The translations under genes and the position numbers were made by a program. From contig NZ_FNDJ01000034.1 of assembly GCF_900099965.1 (NCBI RefSeq), forward strand, positions 1-64,000: DNA of 64,000 nt. The letters are read 5' to 3'. This DNA comes from Nonomuraea jiangxiensis. GTDB lineage: Bacteria > Actinomycetota > Actinomycetes > Streptosporangiales > Streptosporangiaceae. The notes beneath the pieces are model-generated. The model made no database searches, was not told the origin of the DNA, and saw nothing but the letters and a program-made list of their open reading frames with translations. This document shows, piece after piece, positions 1 through 7,850 of this stretch. Position 1 is the first letter of the stretch. The number at the start of each line of letters is the position of its first letter.

Positions 1-2
1 CT

Positions 3-251
3 GATCTGGCGCGACGGTTGCCCATCAGCCGCCAGGCGATCGCCAAGCACCTGGGCCAGCTCGCCGAAGCGGGCCTGATCAGCTCCGGCGAACCGGTCGG
101 ACGCCGCCATCCCTACCGGCTGGAACCAGCCGCCATTCGCCCAGCCCAGGTGTGGCTGGCCAGGCTCGCCAACAGGTGGGATGACCGGCTCGCCGCGCTG
201 GAAGGTGCACTGGACGCCACCGACACGAACCAAGGAGTCACACAACAATGA
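3..251 (+). CDS. HTH transcriptional regulator, C-terminal part (ArsR/MarR-like)
   Basis: The frame is open to the left window edge, so the start lies outside. The visible part begins DLARRLPISRQAIAKHL, a helix-turn-helix with recognition helix, followed by wing residues around GEPVGRRHPYRL and a short helical tail. This pattern is typical of winged-helix ArsR regulators that pair with small VOC or SRPBCC proteins. Its stop overlaps the start of the VOC gene in an ATGA junction, so the two are translationally coupled. The inducer is unknown. Confidence 0.75.
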   Translation, partial: DLARRLPISRQAIAKHLGQLAEAGLISSGEPVGRRHPYRLEPAAIRPAQVWLARLANRWDDRLAALEGALDATDTNQGVTQQ

Positions 252-637
252 GTAAGCCTGAATTCACGGCCGGCCTGAACATCGCCATGAAGATCCCCAA
301 GGCACAGTACGAGGCCACCGTGGCCTTCTACCGCGACACTCTGGGCTTCGACGTCGAAGAAGACGACGTCTCCTACGCTCCGACCGTCTCGAGAACCCAT
401 TCGGTGCGGTTCGGACCCAATACGCTGTGGCTCGACTGTGTCGACAACTACAGCCAGCCCGACCTGTGGCTGCAACTCCACACCGACGACCTGGACGCGG
501 CAGCGAGCAAACTGGCCGACATCGGTATCCACCCTTGTGACGAGGTCGAGCCCCTGGAGAACCTCGAATCCAGAACCCACTGGATCAAGAACCCAGCCGG
601 TGTCATACATCTGCTCGCGGAGTCCGGCCGTTCCTGA
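248..637 (+). CDS. VOC (glyoxalase/bleomycin resistance) family protein
   Basis: A 129-residue protein with the single-module VOC pattern: an N-terminal strand (FTAGLNIAMKI), the FYRDTLGFDVEEDD turn-and-helix segment, and a second beta-alpha-beta unit ending in IHLLAES. The last Glu sits where VOC proteins carry a metal ligand. Proteins of this size usually dimerise to build one active site. Coupling to the upstream HTH gene suggests regulated detoxification or ligand binding. The substrate cannot be predicted. Confidence 0.8.
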   Translation: MSKPEFTAGLNIAMKIPKAQYEATVAFYRDTLGFDVEEDDVSYAPTVSRTHSVRFGPNTLWLDCVDNYSQPDLWLQLHTDDLDAAASKLADIGIHPCDEVEPLENLESRTHWIKNPAGVIHLLAESGRS

Positions 638-825
638 TCTCCCGGCGAGGTGATCAGCCATCCTCGGCGGTATCGCGGAACCGAACGCCCGGCCTCCCGA
701 GTCGCTTCAAGCTTCGATGCCACGCGCTGCGACCAGGTCAAACTCGTACACCGCTCCCGTGGACGCTAACTGCCCGAGTCCGTTCAGTGCCCATCGGGAT
801 TGAACGGGTCATGACAGACAGCACA

Positions 826-861
826 CGGCGAGCACACCACATGTCGTCTGTGTGCTCGCCG
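826..861. terminator. Bidirectional hairpin terminator between convergent genes
   Basis: Perfect 12-bp inverted arms CGGCGAGCACAC (826-837) and GTGTGCTCGCCG (850-861) with a 12-nt loop. They lie between the VOC gene and the convergent FAD oxidoreductase gene. There is no T-tract, as is common in high-GC actinobacteria. Confidence 0.7.
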
Positions 862-894
862 CCATTGATATGAACGCTGTTGCGGAGCCTCAGT

Positions 895-2517
895 TCAGTC
901 GGGCAGTCGTACCGACAGAGCGTGCCGGAAGTGGTTTTGTGGATCCCACTGCCGCTTCACCCGCTGGAGCCGTGCATAGTTCGCCCCGTAATAGAGGGCG
1001 TGCCAGGGCACAGACGAGGTGTTCTGCGCCGGGTCGGCCAGATCTGGGTCTGAATAGTTGATGTAGCAGCCGCCGTCGCGCGTGTCGTGGGACGGTACGC
1101 CGCCGGTCTCGGCATACACCTTCCGGTAGAGCTCGCGTACCCACCGCTGATGCGCAGCGTCGTCTTCGGCCGACGAACCGGACGCGGTGAAAACGGCCTT
1201 GAGCACGGAGTCGCGTTGCACCACGGCCGTGTCACCAGAACCGACGGCGTTGACCTGGCCACCGATGGAGACCAGCCACACCGCGCCCTGCGGACCGGCC
1301 TCGGGTTTGGCAGAAAGGGCCTGCCAGAGTGGGGCGATCTGCGCGTCGGTGAACCGGTCGCGCAGATAACCGGTCTTGACGAAGAACCGGGAGCCGAGGA
1401 TCTCCTCGCTGTCGCCGGCCGACGTCTGGTTCTCAAGCCAGGGCCGGTACGTCTTCTCCAGATGATGTGGCGTGGTCATGCCTGCGGTGATGGCGGAAAC
1501 GTAGCCGGCCAGCTTCCGCTCGGCCTCCGGACCAATCATCTGCCCCTTCACGATGACCGCGCCGAGCTTGGTACCGAACAGCAGCAGCGCGCTGTGCAGC
1601 GCGGTGCCGGGTGAACCCGGCGCGCTGTTCTCGGCATGCCATCGGCCATGCTGACGTACCAGCCGGGTGAGCGAATCGCGGTCGAGTGAGTCCCACCCCC
1701 ACAACAGTTGAAAGTCCAGCACCTGCGCGGGCGGGCGTGGCAGTAGACGCCGTGGATCGTCACCGGTCGCGCCAGGAGTACGCAGCCAGTAGCGGGTCAC
1801 CACGCCGAAGTTGCCGCCACCACCGCCCGTGTGCGCCCACCACAGGTCGCGGTTCGGATCGTCGGGTTCACAGGTGGCAACGGTGACCCGCACCGAGTCG
1901 GAGGCGTCGACGGTCACGACCTCCACGGCGTACAGGTGATCGACACCCAATCCGTGCAGCCGGGACATCGCGCCGTGTCCACCGCCCATGATGTGCCCGC
2001 CGGCGCCGACCTCCGGGCAACTGCCGAGCGGGACGGTCACCCCCCACCCCAGGAACAGCCGCCGGTACAGCTCCCCGAGCTGCAAGCCGGGCTCCACCGC
2101 GAACGCCCGGCGGGTGGAGTCGTACCAAAGACCGGTCATCCCGGCCAGGTCGATGATGACCTCAGTGTCCGGATTGTCGACGAAGTCGGCGAAACAGCCT
2201 CCGCCGCTGCGCACCGCGATGCGTTTTCCGGCTTTCACCGCGGCGGCCACCGCGGCGGCGACCTGGTCGGTGGACGAGGCCAGATGGACGTACTCCGGCG
2301 TACCGCGGAACCGTTGGTTGGCCCCCCTGGCGACCAGGTCCGGATATCGGGTGTCGCGGGGGCCGACCTTGGCCGCCGGCATCGGCGGCGGACAGATGGC
2401 GGGCGTCCCCGCGGCGGCCGGCCTGGCCCAGCCGCTGTCGCCGCTGGCCGTGGCCAGGCCGCCTACCGCGCCCATGGTCAGTCCGGCCAGTACAGCGCGA
2501 CGATCCGGCGTGCTCAC
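895..2517 (-). CDS. Secreted FAD-linked oxidoreductase, berberine-bridge-enzyme type
   Basis: A 540-residue protein started at GTG 2517, chosen because AGGAGG lies seven bases upstream (2525-2530) and a twin-arginine signal follows at once (DRRAVLAGLTMGAVGG). Next come an FAD_binding_4/PCMH domain (about residues 70-240) and a C-terminal BBE domain with NYSDPDL and a DPQNHFRHALS ending. This family oxidises alcohols, sugars or alkaloids using covalent flavin. Oddity: the usual RSGGH motif reads RSGGG, with Gly106 in place of the FAD-linking His, while the second linking residue, Cys167 in GSCPEVG, is kept. It stands alone, facing the VOC gene across a terminator. Confidence 0.85.
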   Translation of the reverse strand: MSTPDRRAVLAGLTMGAVGGLATASGDSGWARPAAAGTPAICPPPMPAAKVGPRDTRYPDLVARGANQRFRGTPEYVHLASSTDQVAAAVAAAVKAGKRIAVRSGGGCFADFVDNPDTEVIIDLAGMTGLWYDSTRRAFAVEPGLQLGELYRRLFLGWGVTVPLGSCPEVGAGGHIMGGGHGAMSRLHGLGVDHLYAVEVVTVDASDSVRVTVATCEPDDPNRDLWWAHTGGGGGNFGVVTRYWLRTPGATGDDPRRLLPRPPAQVLDFQLLWGWDSLDRDSLTRLVRQHGRWHAENSAPGSPGTALHSALLLFGTKLGAVIVKGQMIGPEAERKLAGYVSAITAGMTTPHHLEKTYRPWLENQTSAGDSEEILGSRFFVKTGYLRDRFTDAQIAPLWQALSAKPEAGPQGAVWLVSIGGQVNAVGSGDTAVVQRDSVLKAVFTASGSSAEDDAAHQRWVRELYRKVYAETGGVPSHDTRDGGCYINYSDPDLADPAQNTSSVPWHALYYGANYARLQRVKRQWDPQNHFRHALSVRLPD

Positions 2518-2834
2518 GAAGCTTCCTCCTGAACGTCCTCCGCAGAGGCCGGGGCACGCGCCACCCGAAGATCCTTCGCCACCGCCAGACCCAACTTCGG
2601 CCTCCCCGTTTTCACCCGGTCGGCAAGAAGCTCGGTCACGTAGACAGGGCTTCACAAGCGTGAAGCTACTTCAACTTAACGTGATCAGACTGGAGAAGGT
2701 AGAAAGTCCCAGGTCCGAGACCAACGGAGGCATTCGAAGCGGCCTGGGCGCCGACCAACCGGCCCGTCTGAGGCGATCGGTACGGCGGGACGGCAAGTGG
2801 GCTACGACCGACACAGGCGACGCCGCGTGGCTCG
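2518..2834. other. Intergenic region upstream of the FAD oxidoreductase
   Basis: About 317 bases between the oxidoreductase start and the end of the TetR gene, which lies upstream on the same strand. It holds the Shine-Dalgarno AGGAGG at 2525-2530. I see no convincing coding sequence or repeat. Confidence 0.5.
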
Positions 2835-3449
2835 TCACCCCTCGTCCGACGGGCGGTTCAGAGCCTGCCGGGGGGCGCCGCCGGGATTGTAGGCGGACAC
2901 GAAGCCCTCGAACGCCTGGCTCATCGCCTCCCTGTCACCGGTGGCGAGCAGGTCCATGAGCAGCCCGCGGGCGACCGCGATGGCGAGGCGCCCCTCCTGC
3001 GCGGCCCGCCCGGGGGACATCCCCATCTGCTCGAAGATGTCGGCCACAGGATCGATCCAGTCGCTCAGAAGGCCGTCGAGCATGGCGGTGGCGTGCGGGC
3101 GGCCCTGTACGGCCTGACCGTACAGCTCGAAGAACAGCCGCTGGTAGGGCGCGAAGGCAGGGTCGGTGAGGTGCTGCCACATCGTGCGCAGCCGTTCGAC
3201 CGGCGTCCCCGTGCCTGCCGTGGCGACCTGCCGGAAGAACTCGCGCTGCCGGCGCTCGATGGCCCGCACGATCTCGACCAGGAGCGCCTCCTTTGAGCCG
3301 AAATGGAAGATCAGCATTCGGGGGCTGCTGCCGATGGCGGCGGCCAGGTCGCGCAGGCTCAGCTCGCCCATGCCGTGGGCCGCGACGTAGGCGACCGTGT
3401 CCGCCAGCAGCCGCTCACGGGCCCCGGTCTTCGGTCTGGCCATCGTCAT
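2835..3449 (-). CDS. TetR-family transcriptional regulator
   Basis: A 204-residue protein. The N-terminal HTH runs about residues 8-55 (RERLLADTVAYVAAHG, LSLRDLAAAIGSSPRMLIFHFGSKEALL), which is diagnostic of TetR; the rest is the helical ligand domain. It is divergent from the NAD-epimerase gene at 3608, and a strong palindrome lies in the shared 158-bp spacer. The likely role is local repression of itself and the epimerase gene, relieved by an unknown small molecule. Confidence 0.9.
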   Translation of the reverse strand: MTMARPKTGARERLLADTVAYVAAHGMGELSLRDLAAAIGSSPRMLIFHFGSKEALLVEIVRAIERRQREFFRQVATAGTGTPVERLRTMWQHLTDPAFAPYQRLFFELYGQAVQGRPHATAMLDGLLSDWIDPVADIFEQMGMSPGRAAQEGRLAIAVARGLLMDLLATGDREAMSQAFEGFVSAYNPGGAPRQALNRPSDEG

Positions 3450-3499
3450 CCTCCGTCTCCTCGCCCGCCACTGGTGCGGTTGTCCACCGGTATTCTCTC

Positions 3500-3525
3500 G
3501 TTACCGTAAGAGGTGTTACAGTAAC
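3500..3525. promoter_or_regulatory. Probable TetR operator
   Basis: A 26-bp inverted repeat: left half GTTACCGTAAGAG, right half GTGTTACAGTAAC; 10 of 13 positions are symmetric. It lies in the divergent spacer between the TetR and epimerase genes, as expected for an autoregulated TetR pair. Confidence 0.65.
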
Positions 3526-3532
3526 CGCGTTG

Positions 3533-3564
3533 CCGCTTGTGAGCCGTTCCCGGCTCACAAGCGG
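3533..3564. repeat. Perfect 14-bp inverted repeat in the leader of the epimerase gene
   Basis: Arms CCGCTTGTGAGCCG (3533-3546) and CGGCTCACAAGCGG (3551-3564) are separated by only TTCC. It lies eight bases beyond the TetR operator and 43 bases before the start codon. It could be a second operator or an RNA hairpin acting on the leader. There is no T-tract. Confidence 0.6.
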
Positions 3565-3607
3565 TAACGGGCCGCACTGCCCCGTGCTTCACCGTTGAGG
3601 AGGAACG

Positions 3608-4540
3608 ATGTCCCTGCACGTCGTCGTCGGAGCCGGGCCCGTCGGTAGCGCGACCGCACGCCTGCTGTCCGAGCGCGGAGACCGGGTCCGCGTCATCACC
3701 CGGCGCGGCGCCGGACCTCAGCACCCCGGGATCGAGCGCGTCGCCGTGGACGCCGCCGACACCGCCGCGTTCCGCCAGGCCGCCGCCGGCGCGACCGTGA
3801 TCTACAACTGCGCCGCACCCCCTTACTGGCGCTGGACGACCGACTTCCCGCCGCTGTGGGCGTCGCTGCTGGACGCCGCCGAGGCCACCGGCGCCGTGCT
3901 CGCGAGCACCGGAAACCTGTACGGCTACGCCCCCGCAACCGACCCTCTCACCGAGGACCTGCCGCTCGAGCCGACCACGGTCAAGGGCAGGGTTCGCGCA
4001 CGGATGTGGATGGAGGCGCTGAAACGCCACCGGGCCGGCCGGATCAGGGCGATCGAGGCGCGTGCGTCGGACTTCGTCGGCGCCGGCGCCCTGACCTGGC
4101 TGAGCGAGACCGTCATCAAACCGGTGGCCGCCGGTCGGCGGGCGAGCGTGCCCGCCGACCTCGACGCGCCGCACACCTGGACCTACGTCGGCGACGTGGC
4201 CCGCACCCTCGTCACTCTCGCCGAGGAACAGCGGGCCTGGGGCGCACCGTGGCACGTGCCCAGCGACGCCCCGGCGTCGGTGCGGGAGATCGCCGCACGG
4301 GTGAGCGCCCTGACCGGATCGCCCCCGCCCCGCCTGTCCGTGATGCCCGGCGCCGTGCTGCGGGCCGTCGGCCTCCTCGCCCCGATCGCGGGCCCCCCGG
4401 CGAAGCTGGTCCGCGAGCTCCGCGAGTTGACCCACCAGCGCGACCGCCCCTGGCTGGTCGACTCCTCCGCCGCCACCGCGGCCTTCGGCCTGAAGCCCAC
4501 GCCGCTGGAAGAGGCTCTCCGCGAGACCGTCTCCGCCTGA
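3608..4540 (+). CDS. NAD(P)-dependent epimerase/dehydratase-like oxidoreductase
   Basis: A 310-residue Rossmann protein of the extended SDR/NmrA-like group. The N-terminal HVVVGAGPVGSATARLL is the GxGxxG dinucleotide motif, with an Arg-rich segment after beta-2 (VITRRG) that often signals NADP(H). The Tyr-x-x-x-Lys catalytic pair is not obvious, so it may be an atypical SDR acting as reductase or sensor. The start is supported by GAGGAGG just upstream. It is divergent from, and probably repressed by, the TetR gene at 2835-3449. No partner enzyme follows. Confidence 0.8.
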   Translation: MSLHVVVGAGPVGSATARLLSERGDRVRVITRRGAGPQHPGIERVAVDAADTAAFRQAAAGATVIYNCAAPPYWRWTTDFPPLWASLLDAAEATGAVLASTGNLYGYAPATDPLTEDLPLEPTTVKGRVRARMWMEALKRHRAGRIRAIEARASDFVGAGALTWLSETVIKPVAAGRRASVPADLDAPHTWTYVGDVARTLVTLAEEQRAWGAPWHVPSDAPASVREIAARVSALTGSPPPRLSVMPGAVLRAVGLLAPIAGPPAKLVRELRELTHQRDRPWLVDSSAATAAFGLKPTPLEEALRETVSA

Positions 4541-4865
4541 CGGAACCCTCCAGCCAGGCATTGTTCCTGGCCTCGCCCTCCTTCTCCTTGCGAAGGCCGA
4601 CGCTGTTCGCGCTTCTTCGCAGGGATGGCCGAGCCCGGGTGGGAGTATCGTCCAGGAGAAGCCCTGGATGGCCAGACGTCGGTCTGCAAGCGCGGCGGCC
4701 GGTGCGCACCCGGCGACCTGCCGGCCGCGGCACCGCGGATGACCCTGACGGGCTGCGGAGATTCCGGACAGCGTCTATACGCCTGGTACGGACCTGGAAA
4801 GGCTGACTCTCGCGCAACTCATCGGCGCGCACGATACGAAACGCCGGGCGTGGGTCGAGCCCCGT
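4541..4865. other. Intergenic region without recognisable gene
   Basis: About 325 bases. It holds only a weak inverted repeat (TGCGAAG 4589-4595, CTTCGCA 4615-4621) that could help end transcription of the epimerase gene. Short frames here have no recognisable content. Confidence 0.4.
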
Positions 4866-4990
4866 TCACAGGCGGGTGAGAAAGTCCCGTACGGCCTCGG
4901 CGAAGCCTGCCGGATCATCGTCATGAACCCAGTGGCCGCAACCAGGGAGCTCCCGCAGCACGGTGTTCGGCCGTGACTCGGACATCCTGT
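4866..4990 (-). pseudogene. C-terminal tail of an alpha/beta hydrolase, cut by an IS scar
   Basis: On the minus strand the last ~40 codons of an alpha/beta hydrolase are readable: NTVLRELPGCGHWVHDDDP, then FAEAVRDFLTRL and a stop at 4866-4868. GCGHWVHDDDP is the catalytic-His loop of this fold. Upstream the frame runs straight into IS remnant sequence, so the nucleophile elbow and most of the gene are lost. Confidence 0.65.
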
Positions 4991-5285
4991 AGGGCGTCAA
5001 TACTCGCGTACGTGGTTGAGCTGGGCTTCTTCGACCGAGCTATGCGGCTCGGCGGTACTCGTTTATTGCTCCTCCGAGCACCTTTGGCGTTCGATCCGGC
5101 CTCCCATCGGCACCACCACATGCTCATCTTGATTGGGTGGCCGTTGTCCAGGAGCCTGATGCGGCCGATGGGCGTTGTAGTGATCGACATATTCGCTCAG
5201 GACCGAGCGCAGGTGACGCCATAGAGCAGCAGGCGATCGGTGCACTCGGCTCGCACCGTCCGGATCCTGTGCCGCTCGAATATTG
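4987..5285 (-). mobile_element. IS remnant, C-terminal transposase fragment (copy 1 of 3)
   Basis: The minus strand encodes the tail of an rve-type transposase (EYVDHYNAHRPHQ, then QRPPNQDEHVVVP), but the catalytic core is absent. The same sequence recurs at about 21420-22130 and 25266-25585 in the same orientation. Copies 1 and 3 also share the edge sequence GTAGGGCRTCAATACTC, which probably marks the element's original end. Confidence 0.75.
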
Positions 5286-5297
5286 AGTTACGTGGCT

Positions 5298-6447
5298 TGA
5301 GCTGCGGCTATGCGGCGTGGTGGTATTCGTTGATCATTCCTGTGACAACGGGTTTTCGGTGGATGGATCGTAGGTCGTCGAGGTCGGTCACGTCGCGGGA
5401 GGGCTGTGTGGCGATGTTCGGAGGCCGTTGGCGCCGGGACTGGTGCGGCCGGTGCGCGTTGTAGTGGATCAGGTACTCGCGGAGCACGTAGGTCAGGTGG
5501 CGTTCGTTGAGGATCAGGATCTGGTCCAGAAGCTCACGGCGCAGGGTGCCGATGACTCGCTCGCAGATGGCGTTCATCCTCGGTGTCCGCGGCAGCGTGG
5601 TGATGACCCGCAGTCCTTCAGCTGTGAAGACCGCGTTGAAGGCGGAGGTGAAGAGCGGGTCGCGATCGTGGATCAAGAACCGTAGCTCGGTTATGCGATC
5701 ACCCAGGTTCATGACCAGGTTGCGGGCCTGCTGTACGGTCCATGCTCCGGTCGGGTGGGCGGTTACTCCGGCCAGGTGCAGCCGCCGGGTGCCGTGCTCG
5801 ATGAAGACCAGCACATACAGCTGTTTGAGCAGGACCGTCTCGACCACCAGGAAGTCGCAGGCGATGATCGCGTGGGCCTGGGCGGTCGGGAACTGTCGCC
5901 AGGTCGGCCCGGCCCGGCGGGGTGCGGGATCGATACCGGCGGCGTGCAGGATCTCCCAGACCGTGGAGGCCGCTATCGAGTAGCCCAGGCGCGCCGGCTC
6001 ACCCTGAATTCTCCGGTGTCCCCAGGTCGGGTTCTGCTGCGCCATCCGCACGATCAGTGCCTTGACCAGCCGGCGAGTGCAAGAGCGTCCCGGGCTTCTC
6101 TTGTCGGTGAAGGTCCACTTACGCGCTACCAGGTTGCGGTGCCACGCAGGATCACCGCTGCCGGTGACCGGGAACACCTCTGCCCACCGGCAGCGGCGGA
6201 TCAGCCGGGACAACGCCGTAAGCCAGAGCCGGTCGACGTGACCCCAACGCGGCTGACCACCAAGCTGACGGCGGAGCACCTGGTTCTCCTGACGGAGTAC
6301 CAGCAGTTCAACATCCTTGGACAGATCAGAGCGGATCAGAACGGTCAGCAGGCCGAACAAGCACCTCACCAACCGGTAGACAAGCGATGACAACACCTCG
6401 AGATGGTCGCAGTCGCCGTCCTGATAACGCAGCAAAACCCCAGCTCA
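5298..6447 (-). mobile_element. Apparently complete insertion sequence (IS3/IS481-like, rve transposase)
   Basis: One full-length transposase frame fills the element. Candidate terminal inverted repeats are TGAGCTGCGG (5298-5307) and CCCCAGCTCA (6438-6447), matching at 9 of 10 positions. I do not see a clear target-site duplication, so the exact ends are tentative. It inserted next to an older scar of a related element. Confidence 0.6.
5308..6435 (-). CDS. IS transposase with integrase (rve) core
   Basis: A 375-residue protein. The N-terminal region has an HTH-like segment ending in the NPTWGHRRIQGE motif. The DDE core follows: Asp in IIACDFLVVET, Asp in FLIHDRDPLF, Glu in ICERVIGTLRRE, then the HYNAHRPHQ tail. 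All three catalytic acids are present and the frame is unbroken, so it may be active. Related broken copies lie at 28.9, 36.6, 40.7 and 49.4 kb. Confidence 0.88.
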   Translation of the reverse strand: MLRYQDGDCDHLEVLSSLVYRLVRCLFGLLTVLIRSDLSKDVELLVLRQENQVLRRQLGGQPRWGHVDRLWLTALSRLIRRCRWAEVFPVTGSGDPAWHRNLVARKWTFTDKRSPGRSCTRRLVKALIVRMAQQNPTWGHRRIQGEPARLGYSIAASTVWEILHAAGIDPAPRRAGPTWRQFPTAQAHAIIACDFLVVETVLLKQLYVLVFIEHGTRRLHLAGVTAHPTGAWTVQQARNLVMNLGDRITELRFLIHDRDPLFTSAFNAVFTAEGLRVITTLPRTPRMNAICERVIGTLRRELLDQILILNERHLTYVLREYLIHYNAHRPHQSRRQRPPNIATQPSRDVTDLDDLRSIHRKPVVTGMINEYHHAA

Positions 6448-6515
6448 CAGCATGCAACCGTATTTCCGAACGGGACAGGATCGCCGCTGCCGGGTGTGGA
6501 CTGCAGCGCGGTCGG

Positions 6516-6929
6516 TCAGAGGCCCTGGTCTGGGTCGCTCAGGCGTGTGGGGAGAGTGCTGGGCGTGCTGGTGTGGAGCATTCGGGCCTCGGCTCGGGCG
6601 TTGGCGATGACGGCCGAGACGGCCTCGGCGGAACGGCGGGCCGCCAGTTCCCGGATCTCTTGGGGCGGGTCGCGGTCATCGAGGAGGAACAGCGTTCCCT
6701 CATCGGTGGCGTGGGTGCGTACCTTCCAGCCGAGTTGGCGTCCCGCCGCCCGCGCGGCTCGTCGGATCTCGGCCACCTGGCCCAGTTCGGCGACCGGTTC
6801 GCGGGTGAGGACGAGGTGGCCGTAGAAGCCGCGGTACTCCGGCTTGAGGGCGGCGGTCATCATCGCCTTGATCTGGTCGACGAGCTTGGCGAAGCGGCGT
6901 TCAGCCAGCTCGTCCTTCTGGCTCGGCAT
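6516..6929 (-). CDS. Hypothetical protein
   Basis: A 137-residue protein started at ATG 6929, chosen over longer frames because GGGAGG precedes it by a normal spacing. The sequence is charged and mostly helical (KDELAERRFAKLVDQIKAMM), then a mixed alpha/beta middle (YGHLVLTREPV, LGWKVRTHATDEG, LFLLDDRDPP) and a helical end. There is no signal peptide or membrane segment. I do not recognise the family. Its codon use fits a real gene. Confidence 0.6.
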   Translation of the reverse strand: MPSQKDELAERRFAKLVDQIKAMMTAALKPEYRGFYGHLVLTREPVAELGQVAEIRRAARAAGRQLGWKVRTHATDEGTLFLLDDRDPPQEIRELAARRSAEAVSAVIANARAEARMLHTSTPSTLPTRLSDPDQGL

Positions 6930-7850
6930 GTGGATCGCCTCCCGCTCACACGTGTGGGTGTGTCCCCTTCCCCAGATTGGGTGGCGTCGTTCACTGACGG
7001 CCGGCTGTGGTGGAGCCGGTGACGAGCGTTGTCCGGAAAGTGTCCGAGACTGCTGTGACCTGCGAAAACAGGCTTCATGGTGTGTGGGAGGGAGGAGACG
7101 CGGGAGTGTGGATGCGGGCCCGATGGGGGTGGCGCGTCGGGTTGGCACACCCGTTTGTACGGGCCGGACCCCCCTCCAGGCATCCGACCCGCACGCCCCG
7201 CCATGATGAGCGTGGCCAGCTGGATACGGAGGGTGAATCGCGCAGGTGAGGCGCGGCCGTACGCGGTTCCAGGCGAGACGGCCGGCTTGTCCTTACCCCA
7301 AATCCGGGGCGTATGCCCTGATCGGGACTTATGTGATCTATCACTGCAGAGCGGATTGTGACTTTGGAGTCACAGCCTGTCGCCCTGCATGGCGGGGCCG
7401 CCCTTACGGGTGAAACGCAGCGTCCACTCGTCAGGGGTTTGGAGGGGCTTCGAGAGCCCGCGCCAGGCTGACAGTTTGTGCCGAACGCTCGCTTGTGCAG
7501 TGGGCCCTTTCACCCTCCCGCTGCGCCTCGAGGGCGGCGGGTGAGGCCTGTTCTGATCGGCCAGAAGTGCTCAGCGGCTGGCCATACATCTGCCCGAAGC
7601 CGTCCGGTACCTCCTCGACGGCGACCACGCCACACCCGGCGCTCTCACCGCCCGCACCCCTCACTGTCTCCGCCATGTATGCCTTCCTCGTGCCCCGGCC
7701 GACGGCGAGGTTCAAGGTCATTTACGAGCTTGCAAACCGGCCGTAACGCGCTCAGGCGGCCAACCGCGATCTTATTTCGGTCGTACGTTCACAAACCCCA
7801 ATAATCGCCCCCACTCGGCGACATCTGGGGCATGTTCTAAGGGATACGAC
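6930..7850. other. Long intergenic region with two small palindromes
   Basis: About 920 bases without a convincing gene; the short frames lack recognisable content and start signals. Two small dyads lie close together: GTGAT-CT-ATCAC (7333-7344) and TGTGACT-TTGG-AGTCACA (7357-7374). They could be operators, but neither is placed at an obvious promoter. Confidence 0.4.

Noticed and set aside
5298..6447. A composite transposon bounded by the intact IS and the 40.7 kb copy
   Set aside because: The two elements are related but clearly diverged, the second is dead, and 34 kb of mixed genes and debris lie between.
7333..7374. Two adjacent small dyads as a promoter-operator region
   Set aside because: They are far (about 480 bases) from the next gene start and have no promoter elements near them, so I list them only as sequence features of the gap.
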